Origin: JAJVID01 sp963743425
GTDB taxonomy: Bacteria > Acidobacteriota > Blastocatellia > RBC074
Direction: 5' to 3'
Assembly: GCA_963743425.1 (NCBI GenBank)
Contig: CAVUPU010000004.1
Span: forward strand, 1,086,362 to 1,150,361
Length of the DNA stretch: 64,000 nucleotides
Position 1 is the stretch's first letter, and each line of letters starts with the position of its first letter. This document shows positions 27,910 to 38,309 of the stretch, piece after piece. The notes under the pieces are model-generated. The model made no database searches. It saw only the letters and a program-made list of their open reading frames with translations, and had not been told where the DNA came from. The translations under genes and the position numbers were made by a program.

Positions 27910-29697
27910 ATGGATACGCAAGTGATCGCTCTTTTGATGTTTCTGCTGCTGAGCTATTTGCTCTTTCGGCGACCGGCTTCGACAAGGGCGAAGCGACGCC
28001 CGACCGAACTCCACTTTCAGGTCGGGCATTCAGTTTCTTTGTCAGTACCGCGAGCGGTAGCGAGTGCGGCCCCCACCCCAGGGCGATTTGAGGGAACTAC
28101 GCTCGCTACCGCTCGCGGCACTGAAAAGACGGAAGCGCCATGGGAGAAAAACACGCCGGCCCCGCGCCGGAGCGGTGTGAACAGGTCTTTCCCTCGAAGC
28201 CTCGCGCTCGGATTGACTCTGGTTCTGCCTGCGGGCGCGCTCGCGATGGCTCAGACACCGGCCGATGCGCAAGTCCAGTTGGCCGTCGCCGGCAATGATT
28301 CAAAGTCTGGAAAGGAAGACAGAAAGGAAGGCCGCGCTGCCAATGACAGGGCCAGGGGTGATAAAGATAACGCGGAACTGCTCGAAGAGATGCGCCAGAT
28401 GCGGCAATTGATCGAACGGCTGGAAGCGCGCGTCAACCAGCTCGAAGCTGAGAAGAGAGCGACGCTGGTCAAACCTGCGTCGCTCGCTACGGATGCTCCA
28501 AACGCGACTGTTGCTGCCCCAAGCGCAGCGCCTGCTTCCAAGCAGACGAGCGATATGTCGGAAGGCGACCGCAAGGCGCTCAACTTCTTCCGCGACACGA
28601 CCATCAGCGGAACCGTTGACGGTTACTACGGCTATAACTTCAATCGCCCTGTCGGACGCGTCAGCTTGCTGCGCGCTTATGACGTGGCGAGCAACAGCTT
28701 CAGCCTCAATCAGGCGGTCATCTCTGTCGAGCGCGCGCCGGACGTTGATGCCGGCCGCCGGTTCGGCATGCGTTTGGATTTGATGTACGGACAGGCGACC
28801 GAGACCGTGCAAGGGAATGCAGCCAACGAGCCGCGCCCGCAGGTCTATCGCCCACTCTGGCAAGTTTACGGCGCTTACGTCGCGCCGATCGGCAATGGCT
28901 TGACGCTCGACTTCGGCAAGTTCGCGGGCAACCTCGGTTACGAGACCAACTTTACGAAGGATAATTTCAACTACTCGCGCGCTTACTTCTTCAACTTCCT
29001 GCCGTTTTACCATTTTGGATTGCGCGCCAAGTACCCGGTCAACGACAAGCTCGCGGTGATGTATCACCTGATGAACGGCGTGCAGCAGTCGGAAGACTTC
29101 AACAAATTCAAGTCGCAACAGGTGTCACTGATCCTCACCCCGACCAAGAAAGTCATCTGGCAGGTCAACTACTACGTCGGTCGTGAACAGCGCGACGTGG
29201 CGCCGCAGCTCAACCCGACGTTCGCCAGTTTGCCGACACAACCGGGTCTCTCGACCGATGTCATTCAGCCGGAGCCAAGAGGGAGATTCCATGCGCTCGA
29301 CACCTACGTGACCTGGCTGGTCACAGACAAGTTGACGCTGGCGGCGGAGGCCGATTACGTGATCAATCGCGTGCAGGAGTTCTCCTCGCCGTCCCGCGTG
29401 ACGGGCGGCGCCGCGTATGCGCGGTATCAGTTCACGCCGAAGTTCGCCCTGGCCGGACGCGCCGAGTATCTCTCAGATCGCGGCGGACTATTCAGCGGCG
29501 TCACACAGGCTCTGAAGGAAACGACCTTAACGGCTGACTACAAGCTCGCCGAGGGGTTCTTGTTGCGCAGCGAGTGGCGGCGTGATTTCTCAAACCAGCC
29601 GTTCTTCCTGACCAACACGCCGGGCGCGCTCAAGAAGGATCAGAACACGGCGACGCTCGGTCTCATCTGGTGGTTCGGCAAGGAAGGTAGTTGGTAA
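27910..29697 (+). CDS. Outer-membrane beta-barrel porin, BBP2/OmpL-like (copy 2)
   Basis: About 595 residues from the ATG at 27910; barrel and coiled coil are closely similar to the protein at 25717 (EEMRQMRQLIERLEARVNQLEAE; VDGYYGYNFNRPVGRVSLLRAYD; LGLIWWFGKEGSW). The N-terminus is odd. MDTQVIALLMFLLLSYLLF resembles the start of copy 1. Next comes an insertion of about 65 residues that includes a translated palindromic repeat (28042-28124), and then a second signal-like segment (RSLALGLTLVLPAGALAMA-QTP). Translation may instead start at GTG 28177, which would give a normal signal peptide. Function as for copy 1; immediately upstream of kdpF-A-B-C. Confidence 0.83.
   Translation: MDTQVIALLMFLLLSYLLFRRPASTRAKRRPTELHFQVGHSVSLSVPRAVASAAPTPGRFEGTTLATARGTEKTEAPWEKNTPAPRRSGVNRSFPRSLALGLTLVLPAGALAMAQTPADAQVQLAVAGNDSKSGKEDRKEGRAANDRARGDKDNAELLEEMRQMRQLIERLEARVNQLEAEKRATLVKPASLATDAPNATVAAPSAAPASKQTSDMSEGDRKALNFFRDTTISGTVDGYYGYNFNRPVGRVSLLRAYDVASNSFSLNQAVISVERAPDVDAGRRFGMRLDLMYGQATETVQGNAANEPRPQVYRPLWQVYGAYVAPIGNGLTLDFGKFAGNLGYETNFTKDNFNYSRAYFFNFLPFYHFGLRAKYPVNDKLAVMYHLMNGVQQSEDFNKFKSQQVSLILTPTKKVIWQVNYYVGREQRDVAPQLNPTFASLPTQPGLSTDVIQPEPRGRFHALDTYVTWLVTDKLTLAAEADYVINRVQEFSSPSRVTGGAAYARYQFTPKFALAGRAEYLSDRGGLFSGVTQALKETTLTADYKLAEGFLLRSEWRRDFSNQPFFLTNTPGALKKDQNTATLGLIWWFGKEGSW
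28042..28124. repeat. GTACCGCGAGCGGTAG palindromic element inside porin 2
   Basis: The left arm CAGTACCGCGAGCGGTAGCG and right arm CGCTACCGCTCGCGGCACTG are separated by about 40 bases. The element is in frame within the 5' part of the porin-2 reading frame, coding roughly SVPRAVASAAPTPG...TTLATARGTE. Family members lie at 31766 and 34849. Confidence 0.85.
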
Positions 29698-29705
29698 CGA
29701 TGAAA

Positions 29706-29776
29706 GTTCGTAGGCCCGCCTTCAGGCGGAATGCTTCGTCTGCCAAGCCCTTCCGCCTGAAGGCGGGACTACGAAC
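29706..29776. repeat. Palindromic element, 'cccgccttcaggcgg' family
   Basis: The left arm GTTCGTAGGCCCGCCTTCAG(GCGG) and the right arm CCGCCTGAAGGCGGGACTAC(GAAC) are separated by about 23 bases. It lies between porin 2 and the small kdp gene. Relatives are at 47746 and 62155. Confidence 0.85.
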
Positions 29777-29792
29777 GATTTTTGGAGGAGCT

Positions 29793-29876
29793 ATGCTCGA
29801 TCTGATTTTCTTGGCGGCGACAATACTCTTTTTCCTGCTCTCGCTCGGGTACGTGCGCGGGTGCGAGAAGCTGTAG
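29793..29876 (+). CDS. 27-residue membrane peptide preceding kdpF
   Basis: MLDLIFLAATILFFLLSLGY followed by VRGCEKL: a single transmembrane helix with a short basic/acidic tail. The ATG has a textbook GGAGGAG six bases upstream (29784-29790 region). From memory, small proteins ending in a YVRGCE-like tail occur before kdpF in other bacteria, so this looks like a real kdp-associated microprotein rather than noise. The proposed role, as a small accessory of the Kdp pump, is inference. The longer open frame runs through the upstream palindrome and is not supported. Confidence 0.7.
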   Translation: MLDLIFLAATILFFLLSLGYVRGCEKL

Positions 29877-29889
29877 GGAGGAATTCACT

Positions 29890-29979
29890 ATGGGTTGGGA
29901 AGCAATCGTCGGTATCGCGGTCTCCGCGTTACTACTGATCTATCTGACTTACGCTTTACTCAAACCTGAGAGGTTCTGA
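29890..29979 (+). CDS. kdpF: KdpF, small subunit of the potassium P-type ATPase
   Basis: 29 residues, MGWEAIVGIAVSALLLIYLT with the tail YALLKPERF, which is the KdpF signature (YLxYALLxPExF). One transmembrane helix; stabilises the KdpFABC complex in the inner membrane. AGGGAGGAATTCACT lies upstream of the ATG. The TGA is one base before the kdpA ATG. Too short to be found by ordinary ORF thresholds. Confidence 0.92.
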   Translation: MGWEAIVGIAVSALLLIYLTYALLKPERF

Positions 29980-29980
29980 G

Positions 29981-31760
29981 ATGACACTCAATGGCTGGTT
30001 ACAAATCCTGTTTTTCTTCGCGCTGATCCTGGCGGTCACGAAACCGCTCGGCGTCTTTATGGCGCGAGTCTTCAACCGCGAGAGGACTTTTCTCGACCCC
30101 GTGTTACGGCCAATCGAGCGGCTGATCTATCGCTTGACCGGCGTGGACGAGCAGCGCGAGATGCGGTGGACGGAATACGCCGTGGCGATGCTGCTCTTCA
30201 GCGTCGTCTCGATGGTCGTGTTGTACGCCTTGCAGCGGATGCAGGCGTGGTTGCCGTTCAACCCGGAGAAGCTCGCCAACATCGAGCCGAGTTCGTCCTT
30301 TAACACTGCGGCTTCATTTACCACCAACACCAATTGGCAGAGCTACGTGCCCGAGGTGACGATGAGCTACCTGACGCAGATGGCGGGACTGGCTTATCAC
30401 AACTTCATTTCGGCGGCGGTCGGCATCGCGCTGGCCATCGCTTTTATTCGTGGCATCGCGCGACGCGAGCGGGACACGCTCGGCAACTTCTGGGTTGATA
30501 TGACGCGCGCGACGCTCTGGGTCTTGCTGCCTTTCTGCCTGGTCGGCGCGCTGCTGCTGGTCGCCGATGGCGTGCCGCAGAATCTGAAGCCTTACACGGT
30601 CGCAAAGATCGTTGACCCACAGAAGGTAGAGAAGACAGACGCCGACGGCAAGACAACGATTGAGACTGTGACCGAGCAAAAGATCGCGCAGGGACCGGTC
30701 GCTTCGCAGGAGTTCATCAAGGAGTGGGGCACGAACGGCGGCGGCTTCTTCAACGCCAACAGCGCGCACCCCTATGAGAACCCGACTCCGTTTACGAACC
30801 TGCTGGAGATGTTCGCGATCTTCGCCATCTCGGCGGGGCTGACCTACACGCTCGGCCGGATGACCGGTTCGCAGAAACACGGCTGGGCGGTCTTCGGCGC
30901 GATGACGGCGCTATTTTTCGTTGGCATCCTCGTCTACTTACTGGGCGGAGGCAAGAGGTAATCCGATCTTTCCGGCGAACGTGGACCAGGTCACAAGCGC
31001 GGCGCAGTCGGGCGGAAACATGGAAGGCAAAGAAGTGCGGTTCGGTCTCGCCAACTCCACGCTCTGGGCCACGATCACGACCGACGCTTCGTGCGGCGCG
31101 GTCAACTCGATGCACGACTCTTACACGCCGCTCGGCGGCATGGTTCCACTCACCAACATCCTGCTCGCCGAGGTGATCTTCGGCGGGGTCGGGGCGGGAA
31201 TGTACGGCATCCTGATTTACGTCGTGCTCTCGGTTTTCATCGCGGGACTGATGGTGGGGCGCACGCCTGAGTACATGGGCAAGAAGGTCGAAGCCTACGA
31301 TGTGAAGATGGCAATGCTCAACGTGCTGATCTTCCCGCTCTCGATCCTGGTCTTCACGGCCATCTCTTCGGTCTCGCCCGGATTCGGAACTTCGCAGCTG
31401 AACAATGCGGGGCCGCACGGGCTGTCCGAAATGCTTTATGCCTTCACTTCGGGTACGGGAAACAACGGATCGGCGTTCGCGGGGATTTCGGCGAACACCT
31501 ATTGGTACAACACGACAATCGGCTTCGCGATGCTGCTCGGGCGCTTCTTTATGATCATCCCGATGCTGGCGCTCGCGGGCAACCTGGCGCGGAAGAAGGC
31601 CGTGCCGCCGTCCCTGGGCACGTTCCCGGTGACGACGCCGCTTTTCACGACGCTGTTGGTAAGCGTCATCCTGATCGTTGGCGCGCTGACATTCTTCCCG
31701 GTGTTGAGCCTGGGACCGATTGTCGAGCATTTGTTGATGTATGCGGGGCAGGTGTTTTAG
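29981..31760 (+). CDS. kdpA: KdpA, potassium channel subunit (one frameshift near 30945)
   Basis: K+-translocating subunit of KdpFABC. The selectivity-filter-like repeats are all present: SFTTNTNWQSY, GTNGGGFFNANSAHPYENPT, TDASCGAVNSMHDSYTPLGG and TSGTGNNGSAFAG. About ten membrane helices, length close to 593 residues as expected. The first frame ends prematurely at LVYLLGGGKR-stop (30961). The second resumes at YWAEARGNPIFPANVDQ, so one surplus base lies near 30945. Because all motifs are intact on both sides, I regard this as one gene with an indel, probably a sequencing error. Confidence 0.9.
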
Positions 31761-31765
31761 TGGGG

Positions 31766-31844
31766 CAGTACCGCGAGCGGTAGCGAGCGTGGCTCGATGA
31801 AGAGCCGACTGGCGGAGTCCCGCTCACTACCGTTCGCGGTACTG
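31766..31844. repeat. GTACCGCGAGCGGTAG palindromic element between kdpA and kdpB
   Basis: The arms CAGTACCGCGAGCGGTAGCG(AGCG) and (CGCT)CACTACCGTTCGCGGTACTG have about 31 bases between them. It occupies nearly the whole kdpA-kdpB spacer and could fold as an intercistronic RNA hairpin. Confidence 0.88.
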
Positions 31845-31861
31845 ATTCAGAGAGAATGATT

Positions 31862-33898
<2,037 letters not shown>

Positions 33899-33936
33899 GT
33901 GATTTGGTATTTGAGACTTAACTGTCCGCGGCGTTG

Positions 33937-34189
33937 ATGATCTTTGAGAATTAAGTTCGGCCATAGCCCCGGAGGGGCGGCCAGATATTAGCCGGTGGTG
34001 GAACCACCGGAACCGGGCCGCCAACACATCTTCTAGCCCCGGAGGGGCGACAGACCAGAGATTCGGTCTGTCGCCCCTCCGGGGCTGGGCACTTTTCTTT
34101 CGACGCTTCCGGTGGTTCCACCACCGGCTAATATCCGCCGTCCCTCCGGGACTGAAGAAAGATGGCCGGAGTTAATTCTCAACCACCAT
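33937..34189. mobile_element. MITE-like element with terminal inverted repeats, between kdpB and kdpC
   Basis: Ends ATGATCTTTGAGAATTAAG and TTAATTCTCAACCACCAT are inverted. Inside are nested inverted blocks: CCCCGGAGGGGCGACAGAC against GTCTGTCGCCCCTCCGGGG, and TTAGCCGGTGGTGGAACCAC(CGG) against (CCG)GTGGTTCCACCACCGGCTAA. There is no coding capacity, as expected for a non-autonomous element. It accounts for most of the 395-base kdpB-kdpC gap and is a sister of 59231-59481. Confidence 0.85.
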
Positions 34190-34294
34190 AAACGCCGGGC
34201 TAGGCTCAATGGCCGCTGCGGCGGCAAGAGAATCGGATTTGAAAACCTCTGATGAAGTGAACGAACCTTTGGTTGAGATTCGGAGATTTGAGAT

Positions 34295-34870
34295 ATGAAA
34301 AACCTCGTTACCGCGATTTTGATGACTGTCGTGACAACAGTTTTGCTGGGATTGATTTACCCGTTGGTGATTACGGGGATCGCGCAGGTGATCTTCCCCA
34401 ATAAGGCCAACGGACAGTTGATCGAGCGCGACGGCCAGGTCATAGGCTCGCGCATCATCGGGCAGCCTTTTTCGTCGCCTGGCTATTTCCGGTCGCGGCC
34501 TTCGGCGGCGGGCGCGATTGGTTACGACGCGGGCGCGTCTTCGGGGTCGAACCTGGGGCCGACGAGCAAGAAATTGATCGATCGAATCAAGGCCGATACT
34601 GAAAAGCTGCAGGCTGAAAATCCGGGCAAGCCTGTGCCGGTTGATCTGGTGACCGCTTCGGGGTCGGGCCTCGATCCGCACATCTCGCCTGCGGCGGCCG
34701 AATTCCAGGTCCCACGTGTGGCAAAGGAGCGCGGGATGAGTGAAGACGAGGTGCGGCGCGTCGTCGCCGAGTTCACCGAAGGACGCCAGTTCGGCTTCCT
34801 GGGCGAGCCGCGTGTAAACGTGTTGCAGCTTAACCTTGCGCTCGATTCGAGTCAGTACCGCGAGCGGTAG
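34295..34870 (+). CDS. kdpC: KdpC, potassium ATPase assembly subunit
   Basis: 191 residues, normal length. One N-terminal transmembrane helix (VTAILMTVVTTVLLGLIYPLVITGIAQ), then periplasmic segments FSSPGYFRSRPSA, SGSNLGPTSKKLIDR and PVPVDLVTASGSGLDPHISP, all diagnostic. GGAGATTTGAGAT precedes the ATG. The last codons (QYRER) and the TAG stop lie inside a palindromic repeat, so the natural C-terminus has been replaced or extended by the element. Confidence 0.95.
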   Translation: MKNLVTAILMTVVTTVLLGLIYPLVITGIAQVIFPNKANGQLIERDGQVIGSRIIGQPFSSPGYFRSRPSAAGAIGYDAGASSGSNLGPTSKKLIDRIKADTEKLQAENPGKPVPVDLVTASGSGLDPHISPAAAEFQVPRVAKERGMSEDEVRRVVAEFTEGRQFGFLGEPRVNVLQLNLALDSSQYRER

Positions 34871-34936
34871 CGAGCGTGACTTCGTGAGCCGGCCTCATCC
34901 AGGACCCACGCTCGCTACCGCTCGCGGTACTGACTC
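34849..34936. repeat. GTACCGCGAGCGGTAG palindromic element at the kdpC end
   Basis: Long arms: GAGTCAGTACCGCGAGCGGT(AGCGAGCG) and its complement ending ACTGACTC, about 32 bases apart. The left arm supplies the final kdpC codons and stop. It lies between kdpC and the kdpD fragment. Confidence 0.88.
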
Positions 34937-34963
34937 GGCGGCGCAGTGTCAATAAATAAAATA

Positions 34964-36142
34964 ATGAACGAAACGCCTCGCCGACCATCGCCAGAATCAC
35001 TCCTCGCCAAACTCAGGGAGAGCGAGCAGGCGAAGCTGCGCGTCTACATCGGCGCGGCGGCAGGCGTGGGCAAGACGTATCAGATGCTGGAAGACGCCCA
35101 TCAATTCAAGAAGCAGGGCGTGGACATAGTCGTGGCGTTCGTGGAGCCGCACGGGCGCGCTGACACCGAAGCTATGGTCGGCGATCTGGAACGCGTGCCG
35201 ATGCGCGAGATCGAATACCGCGGCGTCACGCTCCAGGAGATGGATGTTGGCGCCGTCATCGCCCGCCGGCCCGAGATCGCCATCGTTGACGAGCTGGCTC
35301 ATACTAATGTCCCAGGCTCGAAGCATCATAAGCGATACGAGGACGTGATCGAATTACTCGACGCGGGCATTTCGGTCATCACGGCCGTCAACATCCAGCA
35401 CATTGAATCGCTCAATGACGTGGTGGCGCGCACCACAGGCGTTAAAGTGCGCGAGACGGTTCCTGACAGCTTCCTGCGCCGCGCCGACGAGGTAGTCAAC
35501 GTTGACGTCTCGGTTGACACGCTGCGCACGCGGTTGCGCCAGGGCAAAATCTACAGGGTCGAAAAGATCGAGCAGGCTCTCACCAACTTCTTTCGCAAGG
35601 GCAACCTTTCGGCGCTGCGCGAGCTGGCGCTGCGCCAGGTGGCTGAAGACCAGGCCGCGAAAGCGCAGGATTACCGCGAGCGTGAGGGTTTGGAACAAGC
35701 CGTCATCCCCGAAAGGGTAATGGTCTGTATCGCCTCGCGCGGCGGCGCCAAGAAGCTGCTGCGCGCCGGCTCGCGAATTGCCGGGCGGCTGGCTTCGGAT
35801 TGGTTTGCTGTTTACGTCGAAACGCCGCGCGAAGAGATGGGCCGTATCAACCCCAAAGATTACGTCGCGCTCGCGGAGAGCTTACGTTTTGCCGAGGAAC
35901 TCGGCGCGAAAGTGGTCAAACTGAAGAGCGCCAACGTCGCCGATGCGCTGATCGATTTCGCCAGGCGCGAGGGCGTCACGCACGTCGTCTTCGGCCAGTC
36001 GGCGCGTTCGCGCTGGGACATTCTGCTGCGCGGCTCGATCATCAACCGCTTCCTGAATGAAGTGCGCGACGCGACGGTGCAGGTCGTGCCGTTGGAAAGG
36101 CGCGATTCACGTGGGAGTAATGCGGAGGAGACAACCGGATGA
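34964..36142 (+). CDS. kdpD: KdpD N-terminal sensor protein (KdpD + Usp domains only)
   Basis: About 392 residues. KdpD domain with Walker A GAAAGVGKTYQML, Walker B-like PEIAIVDELAHTNVPGSKHHKRYEDV and NIQHIESLNDVV (residues 1 to about 215). A UspA-like domain follows (VMVCIASRGGAKKLLRAGSR...THVVFGQSARSRWDILLRGS). The transmembrane and kinase parts of full-length KdpD are absent; those are encoded at 23030. Such stand-alone N-terminal KdpD proteins are known in other phyla. Probably the cytosolic signal-integrating (K+, c-di-AMP or nucleotide) partner of the separate kinase. GTG at 34946 is an alternative start; no good ribosome site is visible for either. Confidence 0.9.
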   Translation: MNETPRRPSPESLLAKLRESEQAKLRVYIGAAAGVGKTYQMLEDAHQFKKQGVDIVVAFVEPHGRADTEAMVGDLERVPMREIEYRGVTLQEMDVGAVIARRPEIAIVDELAHTNVPGSKHHKRYEDVIELLDAGISVITAVNIQHIESLNDVVARTTGVKVRETVPDSFLRRADEVVNVDVSVDTLRTRLRQGKIYRVEKIEQALTNFFRKGNLSALRELALRQVAEDQAAKAQDYREREGLEQAVIPERVMVCIASRGGAKKLLRAGSRIAGRLASDWFAVYVETPREEMGRINPKDYVALAESLRFAEELGAKVVKLKSANVADALIDFARREGVTHVVFGQSARSRWDILLRGSIINRFLNEVRDATVQVVPLERRDSRGSNAEETTG

Positions 36143-36157
36143 TCTCATACAGGAGAA

Positions 36158-36258
36158 CATTTTCCATTTTCCATATTACATTTGTCATTTGCCATTATGA
36201 GTCCTGCAAGGTTCCGGCAATGGCAAATGACAAATGTAATATGGAAAATGGAAAATGG
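36158..36258. repeat. 7-bp-period hairpin repeat between kdpD and the second kinase
   Basis: The right arm reads AATGGCA AATGACA AATGTAA TATGGAA AATGGAA AATGG, and the left arm is its inverse (TTTTCCATTTTCCATATTAC). The GC-rich core AGTCCTGCAAGGTTCC resembles the cores at 6890 and 45170. The kinase open frame begins inside it, but the better start lies 25 bases beyond. Confidence 0.88.
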
Positions 36259-36283
36259 CTCTCTTTTTGCTGAATGGAAGAGG

Positions 36284-38122
36284 ATGAACCTTCGTAACAA
36301 GCTTCTGCTCAGCTTTCTTATCTTCATCGCGGCGCTCGTGGCGCTCGGCGTGTGGAGCGCACTGAGTCTGCGCGAACTGGGCGGGGTATCGCGGCGCATC
36401 ATTTCGTACAATTACGATTCGGTGGTCGCCGCGCAGGATATGAAAGAGAGTCTGGAGCGAATGGATTCAGCCGCGCTCTTTCTGCTGCTGGGGAATAGGG
36501 GGCGCGCGATGGCGCAGTTCAATCAACACCGCGCCCGCTTCGACGCGGCTTTCAAGAAAGCCGCTGGAAACATCACCGAGCCGGGCGAAGCTGAAATTAT
36601 CGAAGCGATTCGAAGCGACCGCGACGAATATTACCGGCGCTTCGAGGCCTTCATCGCCGACCGAGAGAAACGGCGGCCAGAGGATTATTTCCAGCGACTC
36701 GAACCGGTTTTCAATAAAACCCGCGCCGAATGCGATCAGCTCTTGCAACTCAATCAGCAGGCGATGGTCGCGAAGTCCGAGCAGGCGGCGGGAGTCGCGC
36801 GGCGCGAATTCCTCTTCACGTTGGCGCTGGCGGGCGCGCTGGTCGTGGCCGGACTGGCGCTGGCTGTTCTGTTGGCTAACGGCATCATGCGGCCCGTGCG
36901 CGATTTGACCGCGACGGCGTCAAAGATCGCCGGCGGCGATCTGACGGCGAAAGCCCGGGTCACGTCACGCGATGAAATAGGAATTCTGGCCGCCGAGTTC
37001 AATCGCATGGCGGAGCGCATCCAGCAATTGCGGCGCTCCGATCTGGGCCGGCTAATCGCCGCGCAAAATACCACGGAAGCGGCGATCGATTCGCTCTTCG
37101 AGCCGGTGCTCGTGACCGACGGCGAAGGCAGGATAACCAGGCTGAACCGCGCGGCGGAATCGCTGTTCGGCGCGAGGGCGCAAGCCATTGGCAAGCCCAT
37201 CGCCGAGGTCGCTCACGACCAGCGCATCGCGATGGCTGTGTCTGAGGCGCTGCGCGCGCGACGATCAGTGGCCGCTGAGAGCGTCGCCGCGGCCATCCCT
37301 ATTTCGATTGACGGGACGGAACAGAGTTTTCGCCTGCGAACGACGCCTATGCGCGACGCGGAGGGGCGTCTGCTGGGCGCCGTCGCGCTGCTGGAGGACA
37401 TTACGCGCCTCCGCGAGATAGATCGGCTCAAAACCGAATTCGTCGACACCGCCGCTCACTATCTGCAGGCTCCGCTGTTAAATTTGCAGATGGGGCTGCA
37501 CTGCCTGATTACAGACGCCGCCGGAGAGCTGACCGATAAGCAGAAGGATATTCTTTACGCCTGCCGCGAAGACGGCGAGCGCCTGGAAAGGTTGATGCGC
37601 GATCTGACCGATCTGTCGCGCATCGAATCGGGCGAGGCCGCGCCACGCCTTGCGCCGGTCAGGATAGAGGTAGTCATTCAAAGCGCCGTTGAATCTTTTC
37701 GTCTGGCGGCCGAAGCCAAGGATCAATCGCTCAAGACGGATATCGCGCCCGGGCTACCACAGTTTCACGCGGATGCGGAGCAGATCAAGCGAGTGCTCGA
37801 CAATCTGCTCAGCAACGCCATTCGCCACACGCCGCGCGGCGGAGAAATTCGAATCGCGGCCGCTCAGCGCGCGGAGTACCTGGCCATCTCCGTCGTCGAC
37901 ACAGGACACGGCATCCCACCGGAATACCTCCCGCGTCTCTTCAACCGCTTCCTGTCAGTGCCTGGCGCCCAGTCCGGTGGCACTGGGCTGGGGCTGGCCA
38001 TCTCCAAACGGCTGATCGAAGCCCACGGCGGGCAGATCAGCGCTCAATCGCAAGTCGGCCTCGGCACGACCATCACCTTCACGCTGCCCGTCGCCCACGA
38101 AGGCGCCACGCCGGCTTCATAA
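36284..38122 (+). CDS. HAMP-PAS sensor histidine kinase with atypical H-box
   Basis: About 612 residues from the ATG at 36284 (GGAAGAGG adjacent). Domains in order: TM1 (LLLSFLIFIAALVALGVWSAL), helical periplasmic sensor of about 150 residues, TM2 (LFTLALAGALVVAGLALAVLL), HAMP, PAS (LFEPVLVTDGEGRITRLNRA), dimerisation helix, and ATPase (NAIRHTPRGGEI, VVDTGHGIPPEY, GTGLGLAISKRLIEAHGG). The H-box reads DTAAHYLQAPLLNLQ instead of the usual S-H-E-L-R-T-P: the acidic residue after His, which assists phosphotransfer, is Tyr. It may therefore be a poor kinase, a phosphatase-type regulator or a specialised variant. It closes the kdp locus and follows KdpD-N. Confidence 0.88.
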   Translation: MNLRNKLLLSFLIFIAALVALGVWSALSLRELGGVSRRIISYNYDSVVAAQDMKESLERMDSAALFLLLGNRGRAMAQFNQHRARFDAAFKKAAGNITEPGEAEIIEAIRSDRDEYYRRFEAFIADREKRRPEDYFQRLEPVFNKTRAECDQLLQLNQQAMVAKSEQAAGVARREFLFTLALAGALVVAGLALAVLLANGIMRPVRDLTATASKIAGGDLTAKARVTSRDEIGILAAEFNRMAERIQQLRRSDLGRLIAAQNTTEAAIDSLFEPVLVTDGEGRITRLNRAAESLFGARAQAIGKPIAEVAHDQRIAMAVSEALRARRSVAAESVAAAIPISIDGTEQSFRLRTTPMRDAEGRLLGAVALLEDITRLREIDRLKTEFVDTAAHYLQAPLLNLQMGLHCLITDAAGELTDKQKDILYACREDGERLERLMRDLTDLSRIESGEAAPRLAPVRIEVVIQSAVESFRLAAEAKDQSLKTDIAPGLPQFHADAEQIKRVLDNLLSNAIRHTPRGGEIRIAAAQRAEYLAISVVDTGHGIPPEYLPRLFNRFLSVPGAQSGGTGLGLAISKRLIEAHGGQISAQSQVGLGTTITFTLPVAHEGATPAS

Positions 38123-38123
38123 G

Positions 38124-38203
38124 ACACTGGTAATACCGCGCGCGAAAGAGCGGTTCCGGCGCAGGGGCGCCCCCTTGCTTATGCGCGCGGTACTGTACCA
38201 GTC
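38124..38203. repeat. Imperfect inverted repeat after the second kinase
   Basis: ACACTGGTAATACCGCGCGC and GCGCGCGGTACTGTACCAGT are near-complementary over about 80 bases in total. It is related in sequence to the GTACCGCG and GTACGGCGCGCG elements. Confidence 0.7.
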
Positions 38204-38208
38204 TTAAA

Positions 38209-38284
38209 CAGAAGGCGGCGCTCCTTCGAGAATGTGGGACAGACTTTAGCTTATCCCACATTCTCGAAGGAGCGCCGCCTTCTG
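38209..38284. terminator. Perfect 31-bp inverted repeat between convergent genes
   Basis: The arms (CAGAAGGCGGCGCTCCTTCG... at 38209-38239 and its exact complement at 38254-38284) flank a 14-base loop. It lies between the plus-strand kinase and the minus-strand HU gene, so a bidirectional terminator is the simplest reading. There is no flanking T-run, so a dispersed repeat is the alternative. Confidence 0.6.
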
Positions 38285-38309
38285 AAATGACGACATCCGA
38301 GCCAGAAAG

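Noticed and set aside
30792..31730. 312-residue minus-strand frame opposite kdpA
   Set aside because: Arg/His-rich antisense shadow; the plus strand carries all KdpA filter motifs.
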